From assembly GCA_937920085.1 (NCBI GenBank), contig CALETE010000041.1, positions 32,408 to 96,407 of the forward strand: DNA of 64,000 nucleotides, written 5' to 3'. This DNA comes from an uncultured Alphaproteobacteria bacterium (GTDB taxonomy: Bacteria; Pseudomonadota; Alphaproteobacteria; Caulobacterales; Caulobacteraceae). The notes below the pieces were generated by a model. That model had not been told where the DNA came from. It made no database searches and saw only the letters and a program-made list of their open reading frames with translations. Below are positions 9,568 to 17,758 of this stretch, piece after piece (the first letter of the stretch is position 1; each line of letters begins with the position of its first letter). Made by a program: the position numbers and the translations under genes.

Positions 9568-9606
9568 GGCGGACAGACTTCAAAAACCAATGGCGTGATT
9601 GAGGCT

Positions 9607-9660
9607 CTAGAGCATGTTCTAAAAAGTGGGAACCGGTTTTCGGACTGAAACATGCTCTAG
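9607..9660. repeat. REP-like palindrome 1
   Basis: Two perfect 12-base arms (CTAGAGCATGTT at 9607-9618 and AACATGCTCTAG at 9649-9660) enclose AAAAAGTGGGAACCGGTTTT. The AGTGGGAACCGGTTTT core resembles dispersed intergenic palindromes seen in many alphaproteobacteria. It lies upstream of the dehydrogenase gene and could fold into a cruciform or an RNA hairpin. Confidence 0.75.
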
Positions 9661-9670
9661 TTTGTTGAAT

Positions 9671-9722
9671 TAGAGCCTTTTTTATCCCTTGAGAACTTTC
9701 CGCCTCACGGGAAAAGGCTCTA
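9671..9722. repeat. REP-like palindrome 2
   Basis: Second imperfect palindrome, 10 bp from the first. Arms TAGAGCCTTTT (9671-9681) and AAAAGGCTCTA (9712-9722) are exact complements, and an inner CCC/GGG pairing can extend the stem. It shares the TAGAGC edge with palindrome 1 but has a different core. As RNA on either strand it would form a long hairpin. Confidence 0.7.
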
Positions 9723-9756
9723 GCGCGATTGCGTCCAAACCTCTAGCAAAGGGGGC

Positions 9757-10335
9757 ATGAACGGCCAAGTTAAGCTTCGCCCGGTGCGCGCGATGAGGCG
9801 CAGGGTGTTGATGTTTTTGGCGGCTTTCTGCGCCGCCGCTAATGCCGCATGGGCGGCACCCGAGGCCCAAACCCCCTCTGGGTTTCCTGTGCCGCGCTAT
9901 GTCTCTCTAAAGTTCCAAACGGTGAACGCCCGGGGCGGTCCAGGGGATGATCACCGGCTGTTGTGGGTCTATCACGCCCGTTATCTGCCGGTGCAGGTGG
10001 TGGCCGAAGACAGCGAATGGCGGCGGATCTGTGATCCGGACGGCGGCCTGGCCTGGGTGCATAAACGGACGACGGACGCGCCGCGCACGGTGATCCGTAT
10101 CCAAACCCAGCCCCTTGCCCTGCACAGCAGCGCAAAAGACTCCGCCCGCGTCGTGGCCTATCTTCGCTCCAGATCAATCGCCAACCTAACCAAGTGCGAT
10201 GAAAAAGGCTGGTGCAGGGTCAAGGTCGACGGGGTCTCAGGGTGGATACCAAGCCTACAGGTCTGGGGTCTGGACGAGCGGCCCCAATGCGGGACGGCCC
10301 TTCGACGAGATACGATGATCAATTCCGAACATTGA
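9757..10335 (+). CDS. Secreted SH3-domain protein
   Basis: A 192-residue exported protein with two bacterial SH3-like repeats. The first spans about residues 50-105 ([27 protein letters not shown], in two parts; ending in GGLAWVHKR). The second spans about 110-175 and ends in [15 protein letters not shown]. Such proteins usually bind cell-wall peptides. The hydrophobic signal segment begins near residue 13 ([21 protein letters not shown]), so the ATG at 9793 is an alternative and perhaps better start. It lies 53 bp upstream of fabA. Confidence 0.82.
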   Translation: MNGQVKLRPVRAMRRRVLMFLAAFCAAANAAWAAPEAQTPSGFPVPRYVSLKFQTVNARGGPGDDHRLLWVYHARYLPVQVVAEDSEWRRICDPDGGLAWVHKRTTDAPRTVIRIQTQPLALHSSAKDSARVVAYLRSRSIANLTKCDEKGWCRVKVDGVSGWIPSLQVWGLDERPQCGTALRRDTMINSEH

Positions 10336-10388
10336 GCAAGCCGCCCGGCTCTGATAGCCCTGGCCGCCAATCGAAAGAAAACGCCAAA

Positions 10389-10922
10389 GTGACCACTGAA
10401 AACCAATATGCGGGCCCAAAGGCTCAAGCCCAATACAGCAAGGAAGAACTGCTGGCCTGTGCGCGGGGGGATATGTTTGGCCCCGGCAATGCGCAGCTGC
10501 CTGCGCCACCCATGCTGCTTTTTGACCGCATCATCCAAATCGATGATGAGGGCGGTGCGCACGGCAAGGGCATTATTCACGCCGAGTTCGATATTGACCC
10601 CAGCCACTGGTTTTTCGACTGCCATTTCCTCGGCGACCCGGTCATGCCCGGCAGTCTTGGCCTGGATGCCCTATGGCAGTTGGTTGGCTTCTATCTGGGC
10701 TGGATCGGCGGCAAGGGCCGTGGTCGGGCCCTGGGGTGTGGTGAAGTTAAGTTCGGCGGCGAGGTCACCCCCGATATCAAAACCGTCACCTATAAGATCG
10801 AAATGAAGCGGGTCATCAATCGCCGTCTGGTCATGGGCATTGGCGATGGGGTGCTAGAGGCTGACGGCGTTCCTATCTATTGGGCGCAAGATCTCAGGGT
10901 TGGTCTCTACCAAAGGCCCTGA
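10389..10922 (+). CDS. fabA: 3-hydroxydecanoyl-ACP dehydratase/isomerase
   Basis: FabA dehydrates 3-hydroxydecanoyl-ACP and isomerises trans-2 to cis-3-decenoyl-ACP, the branch point for unsaturated fatty acids. The catalytic His79 ([14 protein letters not shown]) and Asp93 ([10 protein letters not shown]) keep the 14-residue spacing of E. coli FabA. I chose the GTG at 10389 ([10 protein letters not shown]), giving 177 residues; the open frame extends further upstream into the SH3 gene. First gene of fabA-fabB-fabI. Confidence 0.95.
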   Translation: MTTENQYAGPKAQAQYSKEELLACARGDMFGPGNAQLPAPPMLLFDRIIQIDDEGGAHGKGIIHAEFDIDPSHWFFDCHFLGDPVMPGSLGLDALWQLVGFYLGWIGGKGRGRALGCGEVKFGGEVTPDIKTVTYKIEMKRVINRRLVMGIGDGVLEADGVPIYWAQDLRVGLYQRP

Positions 10923-10961
10923 TCGGGGACTCTTCGACTATTGCCATTGGGGGCAGGAAAT

Positions 10962-12173
10962 ATGCGTCGCGTCGTCATCACCGGGATGGGGATTGTCTCA
11001 TCCATCGGCAATAACCCCAACGAGGTGCTCGCCTCGTTGCGGGAGGCCAAGTCTGGCATTATTGCGGCACCGGAATATGCCGAGATCGGCTTCCGCAGTC
11101 AGGTGCACGCCGCGCCGCAGATCGACTGGGAGGCCATGGTTGACCGCCGGGCCGCCCGGTTCCTGTCCCAGGGCACGGGCTATGGCCACATTGCCATGGA
11201 GCAGGCCATTGCCGATTCTGGTCTGACGCCGGATCAGGTTTCCAATGAGATGACCGGTCTGATCGTCGGCTCCGGGGGGCCTTCGACCCGGGCGATCATC
11301 GAGTCAGCCGCCATTGCAAAAGAGCGCGGCCCCAAGCGGGTCGGTCCCTTTGCTGTACCCAAGGCCATGAGCTCGGGGGCCTCTGCGACCCTGTCCACCT
11401 GGTTTAAGATTCGCGGTCTTAACTTCTCGATCTCTTCGGCCTGTGCCACCTCTACCCATTGCATCGGCGTCGGCTATGAGCAGATCGCCATGGGCAAGCA
11501 GGATGTGGTCTTTGCCGGGGGCACGGAAGAGCTGGACTGGACCCTGTCGGTGCTGTTCGACGCCATGGGCGCCATGAGTTCCAACTTCAACGCCACGCCC
11601 GCCGTGGCCAGCCGCGCCTATGACGCTGCCCGGGACGGCTTCGTCATTGCTGGTGGGGCCGGAATTCTGGTGCTGGAAGAGTATGAACACGCCAAGGCCC
11701 GGGGCGCGAAGATCTATGGGGAAGTGGTGGGCTATGCCGCCAATTCCGACGGCCACGACATGGTCGCCCCCTCCGGAGAGGGCGCCGTGCGCTGCATGCG
11801 CATGGCCATGGCCGGGGCGGGGGGTCGCAAGATCGACTATCTAAACCCGCACGGCACCTCGACGCCGGTGGGGGATGAAAAGGAAATGGGCGCGGTCCGC
11901 GAGGTGTTCGGCGAGGCTGCACCGTTTATCTCGTCCACCAAGTCCCTGACTGGTCACAGCCTGGGTGCTGCGGGGGTGCAGGAGGCGATCTACAGCCTTC
12001 TCATGCTCAATAATGGCTTCCTGGCCGAGAGCGCCCATATCGAAAACCTCGACCCGATCTTCGAAGGCCTGCCCATCCTGCGCAAGCGGGAGGACCGGCA
12101 GGTGGAGACGGTCATGTCTAATAGCTTCGGCTTTGGCGGCACCAATGGCTGCCTGGTCATGGCGCGGATCTAA
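10962..12173 (+). CDS. fabB: 3-oxoacyl-ACP synthase I
   Basis: FabB condenses malonyl-ACP with acyl-ACPs, including the cis-3-decenoyl product of FabA. The thiolase-fold triad is C161 (SSACATSTH), H297 (NPHGTSTP) and H332 (GHSLGAAG). The start ATG at 10962 follows a GGCAGGAAAT ribosome-binding site. Length is 403 residues. Its place directly after fabA marks it as the FabB of the unsaturated branch rather than FabF. Confidence 0.96.
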   Translation: MRRVVITGMGIVSSIGNNPNEVLASLREAKSGIIAAPEYAEIGFRSQVHAAPQIDWEAMVDRRAARFLSQGTGYGHIAMEQAIADSGLTPDQVSNEMTGLIVGSGGPSTRAIIESAAIAKERGPKRVGPFAVPKAMSSGASATLSTWFKIRGLNFSISSACATSTHCIGVGYEQIAMGKQDVVFAGGTEELDWTLSVLFDAMGAMSSNFNATPAVASRAYDAARDGFVIAGGAGILVLEEYEHAKARGAKIYGEVVGYAANSDGHDMVAPSGEGAVRCMRMAMAGAGGRKIDYLNPHGTSTPVGDEKEMGAVREVFGEAAPFISSTKSLTGHSLGAAGVQEAIYSLLMLNNGFLAESAHIENLDPIFEGLPILRKREDRQVETVMSNSFGFGGTNGCLVMARI

Positions 12174-12200
12174 ACCAAGACGTTCTGAAGGAGACGCCTC

Positions 12201-13013
12201 ATGGCCGACGAATATCAGATGCTCAAGGGCGAGCTGATGAAGGGCAAGAAGGGGATTGTGACCGGGGTGGCCAACCACCAGTCCATCGCCTGGGGCATTA
12301 CCCTGCAGCTGGTGGCCCAGGGCGCGGAAGTGGCCCTGCTCTATCTCCCGGCCATGGAGCGCCGGGTCCTGGCTCTGGCCGAAGCGGCCGGCATTACGGT
12401 CCTGGCACCGGCCGACGTCACCGATGACGCCTCCATGGACGCCGCCTTCGACACGGTGGAAAAGGCCTTTGGCAAGATCGACTTCTTCGTCCACTGCCTG
12501 GCCTTTGCGCCGCGGGACCAGATCAAGGGCTCCTTCGTGGACAATGCCACCCGGGAGGGCTTCCTCCAGGCCATGGATATTTCCGCCTACAGCTTTGTGG
12601 ACTGCGCAAGGCGCTCGGCCAAGATCATGCCAGACGGCGGGTCGCTGATCTCCATGACCTATCTGGGGTCGGAGCGGGCCATTCCCAATTACAACACCAT
12701 GGGGGTGGCCAAGGCGGCCCTGGAGGCGGCCACCCGCTATATCGCTCGGGACCTAGGTCCCAAGGGCATCCGGTGCAACGCCATTTCGGCTGGGGCCATG
12801 AAGACCCTGTCCCTGGCGGGGATTTCCGGCGGTCGCGGCATGTTGGCCCAGGGCCGGGCCCTGTCGGCCCTCAAGGAAGACACCTCCATGGAGGGCGTGG
12901 CCGGGGCGGCGCTCTGGCTTTTGTCCGACCTCGGTCGCTCGACCACCGGAGAAATCGTCCATGTGGACGCCGGATTCCATATGATGGGGCTGCCCGATGG
13001 CGGGGACGAGTAA
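12201..13013 (+). CDS. fabI: Enoyl-ACP reductase (NADH)
   Basis: FabI reduces trans-2-enoyl-ACP in the last step of each elongation cycle and is the target of triclosan. It is a 270-residue SDR-fold enzyme with the FabI-type catalytic Y164-x6-K171 (YNTMGVAK) and the N-terminal GVANHQSIAWGI nucleotide loop. An AAGGAGA ribosome-binding site precedes the ATG. Third gene of the fab operon. Confidence 0.96.
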   Translation: MADEYQMLKGELMKGKKGIVTGVANHQSIAWGITLQLVAQGAEVALLYLPAMERRVLALAEAAGITVLAPADVTDDASMDAAFDTVEKAFGKIDFFVHCLAFAPRDQIKGSFVDNATREGFLQAMDISAYSFVDCARRSAKIMPDGGSLISMTYLGSERAIPNYNTMGVAKAALEAATRYIARDLGPKGIRCNAISAGAMKTLSLAGISGGRGMLAQGRALSALKEDTSMEGVAGAALWLLSDLGRSTTGEIVHVDAGFHMMGLPDGGDE

Positions 13014-14277
13014 GGCGAAACCGGTCCCCAAAGGTTTCGACGCCGATGTGATCATTGCCGGCGCCGGTATGGCGGGGGCTACCCTGGCCCTGGCCTTGAA
13101 GCACGGCGGTCTTAGGCCCCTGTTGATCGATCCTGTGGCCTTTGATGCCCAGCTCGAAGAGAGCTTTGATGGGCGCTCTGCGGCCATTTCCTTTGCCAGT
13201 TTCCGTCAGTGGCGGACCCTGGGTCTTGCGGCGAACCTGGAACCCCACGCCCAGCGAATCGAACAGATTCTGGTAACCGATGGCCGCAGGCCAGGCGCCT
13301 CGGTGGGCCCGGCCTCGCCATTTTATCTGCGCTTTGACTCTGCCGAGATCGCTGACCGGTCTGGGGGTGAGCCCCTGGGTTATCTCCTGGAAAACCGCCG
13401 CACTCGGGCCGCCCTCGCCGCTGAGGTCATCGCGCAGGACATTCCCGTCCTGGCCCCGGCCCGGGTGGCCCATGTGAATCTCACGGGTGACGCCGCTGAA
13501 GTCCGGCTGGAAGATGGCAGGGTCTTGCGGGCGCCCCTGGTGGTCGGCGCCGAGGGCCGCGCCTCGGTCATTCGTCAGGCGGCCGGTATTGGTGTCACCT
13601 CTTGGGACTATGGCCAGATGGGCGTGGTGGCCACTGTGCGGTTGGAGCACCCCCACGAGGGCGTGGCCCACGAATACTTCCTGCCCGGCGGCCCCTTTGC
13701 CATACTGCCCCTTACGGACAATCGCGCCAGTCTGGTGTGGACAGAGACCACCCCCCACGCCAAGGCCTTGAAATCGGCCCGCCCCGAAGTCTTCCACGCC
13801 CACCTTATGCGCCGGTTCGGGGACTTTCTGGGGGATGTTCAAGTGGACGGCGAGGTCTTTATCTACCCCCTGTCCCTGCAGCTGGCTGATCGGCTCACCG
13901 CGCCGCGGGCCGTCCTGCTAGGCGACGCCGCCCACGGGGTGCATCCCATCGCCGGCCAGGGGCTCAATCTTGGCCTCAAGGACGCCGCAGCCTTGGCCCA
14001 GGTGCTGACGGAGGCCGCGCGGATCGGCGAAGATATTGGCTCAGAGCTGGTGCTCCAACGCTATTCCGCTTGGCGACAGTTCGACAATGTCATGCTGGCG
14101 GCCGGGTTTGACCTGTTTGTTCGGGTCTTCTCCAACGACAACCCCCTGCTGCGTCTGGCGCGCGGGGTCGGTATGGCGGTGGTCAATAGGATCGGCCCGG
14201 CTCGGCGGTTCTTTATGCAGGAGGCGGGGGGTGCCACCGGTGATCTGCCCCGGCTGCTGCGGGGTGAGGCGCTTTAG
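12997..14277 (+). CDS. UbiH/UbiF/COQ6-family FAD monooxygenase
   Basis: A flavin hydroxylase of the ubiquinone-synthesis family (426 residues). It has the N-terminal FAD motif [14 protein letters not shown], the family segment [11 protein letters not shown], and the second FAD motif [21 protein letters not shown]. It probably hydroxylates the quinone ring of a ubiquinone precursor, but position specificity cannot be read from sequence. The start overlaps fabI by 17 bp, implying co-translation with the fatty-acid genes. Confidence 0.9.
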   Translation: MAGTSKAKPVPKGFDADVIIAGAGMAGATLALALKHGGLRPLLIDPVAFDAQLEESFDGRSAAISFASFRQWRTLGLAANLEPHAQRIEQILVTDGRRPGASVGPASPFYLRFDSAEIADRSGGEPLGYLLENRRTRAALAAEVIAQDIPVLAPARVAHVNLTGDAAEVRLEDGRVLRAPLVVGAEGRASVIRQAAGIGVTSWDYGQMGVVATVRLEHPHEGVAHEYFLPGGPFAILPLTDNRASLVWTETTPHAKALKSARPEVFHAHLMRRFGDFLGDVQVDGEVFIYPLSLQLADRLTAPRAVLLGDAAHGVHPIAGQGLNLGLKDAAALAQVLTEAARIGEDIGSELVLQRYSAWRQFDNVMLAAGFDLFVRVFSNDNPLLRLARGVGMAVVNRIGPARRFFMQEAGGATGDLPRLLRGEAL

Positions 14278-14480
14278 TCCGACAGGTCGCGGGCCTCTTC
14301 GGGCAGCATGATCGGTACGCCGTCGCGGATGGGATAGGCCAGCTTGGCCCGCTTGCTGATCAGCTCGCTGCGGGCGCGGTCATAGTCCAAGGGGCCATGG
14401 GTCACCGGACAGACCAGAACCTCCAAGAGGCGAGGATCAATCTCGGCCATCATCATGTCAGGCAGGGCGTCGTCAGTCAT
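14274..14480 (-). CDS. Trm112 family protein
   Basis: A 68-residue protein of the Trm112/DUF343 type ([20 protein letters not shown], with [15 protein letters not shown]). Eukaryotic Trm112 is a zinc-binding activator of methyltransferases; the bacterial role is unsettled. Only one cysteine of the usual zinc site remains, as is common in proteobacterial members. It converges on the UbiH-type gene with a 4-bp overlap and lies downstream of the Lon-domain gene. Confidence 0.85.
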   Translation of the reverse strand: MTDDALPDMMMAEIDPRLLEVLVCPVTHGPLDYDRARSELISKRAKLAYPIRDGVPIMLPEEARDLSD

Positions 14481-14490
14481 AGGCTAGCTC

Positions 14491-15141
14491 CTACTGCAAG
14501 CTGGTGGGCGTGTCGCCATCCCAGTTCTGGGCGTCGATTTCCAGCAGGGTGGTGAGGATCTCCGTGCGCTCAACCAGGGTGGCTGCCTCTAGCAGGGCTT
14601 GCTTTTCAGCCGGCGAGAAGGGCAGGCCCATGGCCAGGCTGTTGACCAGGGATTCTAGGGGGGCGACGGCGGCGCTCTGCCAGTCAATGGCCAGGTCTTG
14701 GCGGTGGAGATAGGTTTTCAGCGCCTTTGCAAACCGGCTGTCTTCGAAAACCTCGCCACCATCATCGTCTTCCGACAGGTCGACGGCAAAGGGACTGAAG
14801 GCGGCGCGGACCTGGCGATAGGGGGTGCGGACCGCCAGTTCCCCATCCAAAGCAAAGCGGCAGATCCCCGTCAGGGTGATCAGATAGGTCCCGTCCGAGG
14901 CCTCGTTAAAACTGGTGATCTTGCCCGCACATCCCACCATGGCGAGATTGGGTCGCGCCTTTTCGCCCCCCGCCGTCTGGACCATGCCGATCATGCGATC
15001 GGCCGCCATGGCGTCGTCAATCATGTTGAGATAACGCGGCTCAAAAATGCGTAGGGGCAATTCGCCCCCTGGCAGAAGAACGGTGCCGTCTAGCGGGAAG
15101 ATAGGAATAACCTGGGGAAGGTCCACGGCGGTTGCGTCCAT
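14491..15141 (-). CDS. LON substrate-binding domain protein
   Basis: A 216-residue protein consisting of the N-terminal (substrate-recognition) domain of Lon without its ATPase or protease. Typical motifs are VIPIFPLDGTVLLPGGELPLRIFEPRYL (in two halves) and the GCAGKI and YLITLTGICRF segments. The start at 15141 (MDATAVDLPQ) fits the family; a longer ORF from 15222 would overlap the upstream gene. It probably forms an operon with the thioredoxin gene and Trm112. Confidence 0.88.
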   Translation of the reverse strand: MDATAVDLPQVIPIFPLDGTVLLPGGELPLRIFEPRYLNMIDDAMAADRMIGMVQTAGGEKARPNLAMVGCAGKITSFNEASDGTYLITLTGICRFALDGELAVRTPYRQVRAAFSPFAVDLSEDDDGGEVFEDSRFAKALKTYLHRQDLAIDWQSAAVAPLESLVNSLAMGLPFSPAEKQALLEAATLVERTEILTTLLEIDAQNWDGDTPTSLQ

Positions 15142-15142
15142 G

Positions 15143-16039
15143 TCAGGAGAAAAGAATAGAGGAAAGGCGACGGCGACCTGATCGGGCCACCTCGGAGGCG
15201 GCACCGGCGGCTTCGAAGACAATCAGCAATTGCTTGCGGGCCGCTTCGTCATTCCAGGTGCGGTCCTGTTCGATCAGGGTCAACAGGTGATCGGCGGCCC
15301 CCTGCCACAGCCCACGACCCGCCAGGGCCTTGGCCAGCTCCAACCGCGCGTCCATGTCTGAAGGATCCGCCGCCAGCCTTTGCTCAAAGACTGCGGTGTC
15401 AGAGGGGGCTGCGGCGGCCAGGGCCAGGGCCGCGCGGACACTGTCTAGATCGGCATTCTTGGCACCGGCCGGTGCCATGTCGGCAATCTCGCCGGCTCGC
15501 TCGGCATCGCCATTTTCCAGATAGACCCTGGCCATACCGCCAAGGGCCTTGACGTTTTCCGGGTCGGCCTGAAGCACCTGGGCAAAGGCCTGGGCGGCCC
15601 CGCCGAGATCGCCGGCCTCAAGGCTTTCCTTGCCCAGGGTCAAAAGCTCATCCACGGCGTCAGCGGGCGCCTGAGCGGCCAGCTTGTCCACGAAGGCCTT
15701 GATCTGGCTTTCAGGCAGGGCCCCGGTAAAGGCATCCACCGGCCGGCCGCCCACAAAGGCGAAGACCGCGGGAATGGACTGGACCCTCAGCTGGCCGGCA
15801 AATTGGGGGTGCTTGTCGATGTCGATCTTGACCAGCTTGACCTTGCCCTTGGCGGCTTGCACGGCGCGCTCAATGGCCGGGCCCAATTGTTTGCAGGGGC
15901 CACACCAGGGTGCCCAGAAGTCGACAATGACCGGTGTGGTCTTCGAGGTCTCGATGACATCGGCCATAAAGCCCTGGTCCGAGCCATCCTTGATCAGGTC
16001 GGCGGCGGCGCTGGCGGAGGTTTCACCAATCAGGGTCAT
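15143..16039 (-). CDS. Thioredoxin-TPR protein (CnoX/YbbN-like)
   Basis: A 298-residue protein with an N-terminal thioredoxin domain containing an intact redox-active CGPC (C46, C49 in FWAPWCGPCKQ), followed by TPR-like helical repeats from about residue 120. This is the YbbN/CnoX architecture: a redox-active holdase that works with chaperones. I start at the ATG at 16039 (MTLIGETSAS), preceded by GGAAG; the open frame continues upstream with unconvincing sequence. The stop is directly before the Lon-domain gene. Confidence 0.92.
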   Translation of the reverse strand: MTLIGETSASAAADLIKDGSDQGFMADVIETSKTTPVIVDFWAPWCGPCKQLGPAIERAVQAAKGKVKLVKIDIDKHPQFAGQLRVQSIPAVFAFVGGRPVDAFTGALPESQIKAFVDKLAAQAPADAVDELLTLGKESLEAGDLGGAAQAFAQVLQADPENVKALGGMARVYLENGDAERAGEIADMAPAGAKNADLDSVRAALALAAAAPSDTAVFEQRLAADPSDMDARLELAKALAGRGLWQGAADHLLTLIEQDRTWNDEAARKQLLIVFEAAGAASEVARSGRRRLSSILFS

Positions 16040-16092
16040 GAAGCAGCTTCCATAGGATCGTGCGGACAAAATGGGCCCTTCTGGCCCGATCT

Positions 16093-16614
16093 TCAACGCT
16101 GGAAGATAGACTCATCCAGGGTCAATGCCGGAAAATCCACAACCAAGGGGACAATTTCGAGACTGGTTAGGAATTTCCGGAAGTCTCCCTGGGTCAGGGT
16201 CGTGGTGGCGGTATTGATCAGGGGATGGAAATTCACCTGATCGGCTTCTGCTAGGGCCTTGTCGAGGACAAAGGTCGCTTGGCCCTGGGCGTCATTGATT
16301 AGGGCGAGAGCGGTCACTGAACCCGGCGTCACCCCCAGCACCTCGAACATCAGCTCCGCCGACCCAAAGGACAAACGCGCAGACCCAATCACTGTGTGCA
16401 GGCGCTTTAGGTCAATGACCGTGTCGTCCTTGGCGGAAATCAGCCAGATGCGGCCCTTGGCGTCCTTTAGGAACAGGTTCTTGGTGTGGGCCCCTGCAAT
16501 CTCATCCTTGATCCCCTCGCCCTCGCCCACACGAAACACCGCCTCATGGTCGGTGGTCACAGGCGCAGCGCCGATGTCCGTGAGATAAGAGAGTATGTCG
16601 TCGCGGCTCTTCAT
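16093..16614 (-). CDS. Prolyl-tRNA editing protein, YbaK/ProX family
   Basis: A 173-residue stand-alone editing domain that deacylates mischarged tRNA, such as Ala- or Cys-tRNA(Pro). The family lysine region ([15 protein letters not shown]) and the [12 protein letters not shown] motif are present. The 53-bp gap to the thioredoxin-TPR gene on the same strand makes co-transcription possible. Confidence 0.9.
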   Translation of the reverse strand: MKSRDDILSYLTDIGAAPVTTDHEAVFRVGEGEGIKDEIAGAHTKNLFLKDAKGRIWLISAKDDTVIDLKRLHTVIGSARLSFGSAELMFEVLGVTPGSVTALALINDAQGQATFVLDKALAEADQVNFHPLINTATTTLTQGDFRKFLTSLEIVPLVVDFPALTLDESIFQR

Positions 16615-16690
16615 GGGCGAGGATTTAGTGCAAGGTCACCCACCCGTCGATATCATGGGTCATAATTGGCCGCCTGAAACCCGGAATCCT

Positions 16691-17755
16691 ATGATGAACC
16701 TGCGACTTATCGTGGCTCTGATTCTCCTCGCTATCCCCGCAGGCCATGCCAGCGCCGCCAGCTTTGACTGCGCCCTGGCCAAGTCGGTGATTGAGATCGA
16801 GGTCTGCAAGGATCCCGTACTTTCTTCGGCTGACAGTCTGATGGCCGAACTCTATTTCCAGGCCAAGACCAGCGCCTTCCGCAGTGGCCCGTCCAACCAG
16901 CTCAGCCTCCAACGGGCCTGGGTGAAGGACCGCCAGGATTGCCTGACCCCCGACAAGGTTGGTTTCAAGTCGGTGCGGACTTGCTTGCGCTCACGATATG
17001 ACGCGCGAAATCACGAACTGGCCGTGGCGACGGCCATGTCTGATCCGCCTAACGGCCTCCGGGCCCTGGACGTCCTCGATCCCCAGGCCGCGCCCCTCTA
17101 CCGGGCCATCTGGACCTATGTCCGGACCCCCTCTGACAAGGCCAGCCTGATCCGGCTTCTGAATTTCTATTTCGCCCGCATGGAGTCGGACGGGGCCCAG
17201 AGCTATGGCCAGGACATCCTGGCCGATGAGAAGATCACAAAGCCTGAGGACATGCTGGCCTCCGACCACCAGTTCGCCACGGGCCTGAAGATTTTCAGCG
17301 CCTATCTGGAGGGTTTACCCCTGACCCTGCCCTGCGAGGCGGCGCTTTATCAGCCGGCCCTGCTGGAAACGGTCCGGCCCATCTTCGGCAGCACCCGGGA
17401 CAACTTCATTCCCAGAACCGACTGCGCCGCCACCCTGCCGCCCGTGCCGAAGTTCGACGCCCTGGTGGCGCAGATCTACAAGACCTGGCCGACGTGTCAG
17501 GGCACGATCCGGTTTGCTGCCTATCGAAGCTTTGAGGCCGAGGTGGAAGCCGCCCGCATTTCCGACGGCACCGGCAAGCTCCGCACCAAGGCCGCGCCGC
17601 GGCTGAAGGGCGTGACGCCAGACGCGGTCAAGGCGGCGACGGATGAACTGGCGGAGTATTACAGGCTCTACCGCATAATCCCGCTCGCCAAGGGCCAGGC
17701 CATGGCCTTTAGCTCAGTGCAGACCGTGTTGGCCGCGGGACATGCCTGCAGCTAG
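16691..17755 (+). CDS. Secreted LprI-domain protein
   Basis: A 354-residue periplasmic protein. A signal peptide (LRLIVALILLAIPAGHASA) precedes an N-terminal LprI/DUF1311-like domain of about 85 residues, recognised from the paired cysteines in SFDCALAKSVIEIEVCKDP and the RAWVKDRQDCL segment. Such domains occur in lysozyme inhibitors. The remaining 240 residues match nothing I recognise. The start is the ATG at 16691; the open frame begins further upstream, over the divergent ybaK-like gene. Confidence 0.8.
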   Translation: MMNLRLIVALILLAIPAGHASAASFDCALAKSVIEIEVCKDPVLSSADSLMAELYFQAKTSAFRSGPSNQLSLQRAWVKDRQDCLTPDKVGFKSVRTCLRSRYDARNHELAVATAMSDPPNGLRALDVLDPQAAPLYRAIWTYVRTPSDKASLIRLLNFYFARMESDGAQSYGQDILADEKITKPEDMLASDHQFATGLKIFSAYLEGLPLTLPCEAALYQPALLETVRPIFGSTRDNFIPRTDCAATLPPVPKFDALVAQIYKTWPTCQGTIRFAAYRSFEAEVEAARISDGTGKLRTKAAPRLKGVTPDAVKAATDELAEYYRLYRIIPLAKGQAMAFSSVQTVLAAGHACS

Positions 17756-17758
17756 ATC

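Noticed and set aside
12871..13842. 323-codon minus-strand ORF opposite the UbiH-type gene
   Set aside because: Composition is low-complexity Gly/Arg/His-rich, overlaps two solid genes, and has no ribosome-binding site or homology.
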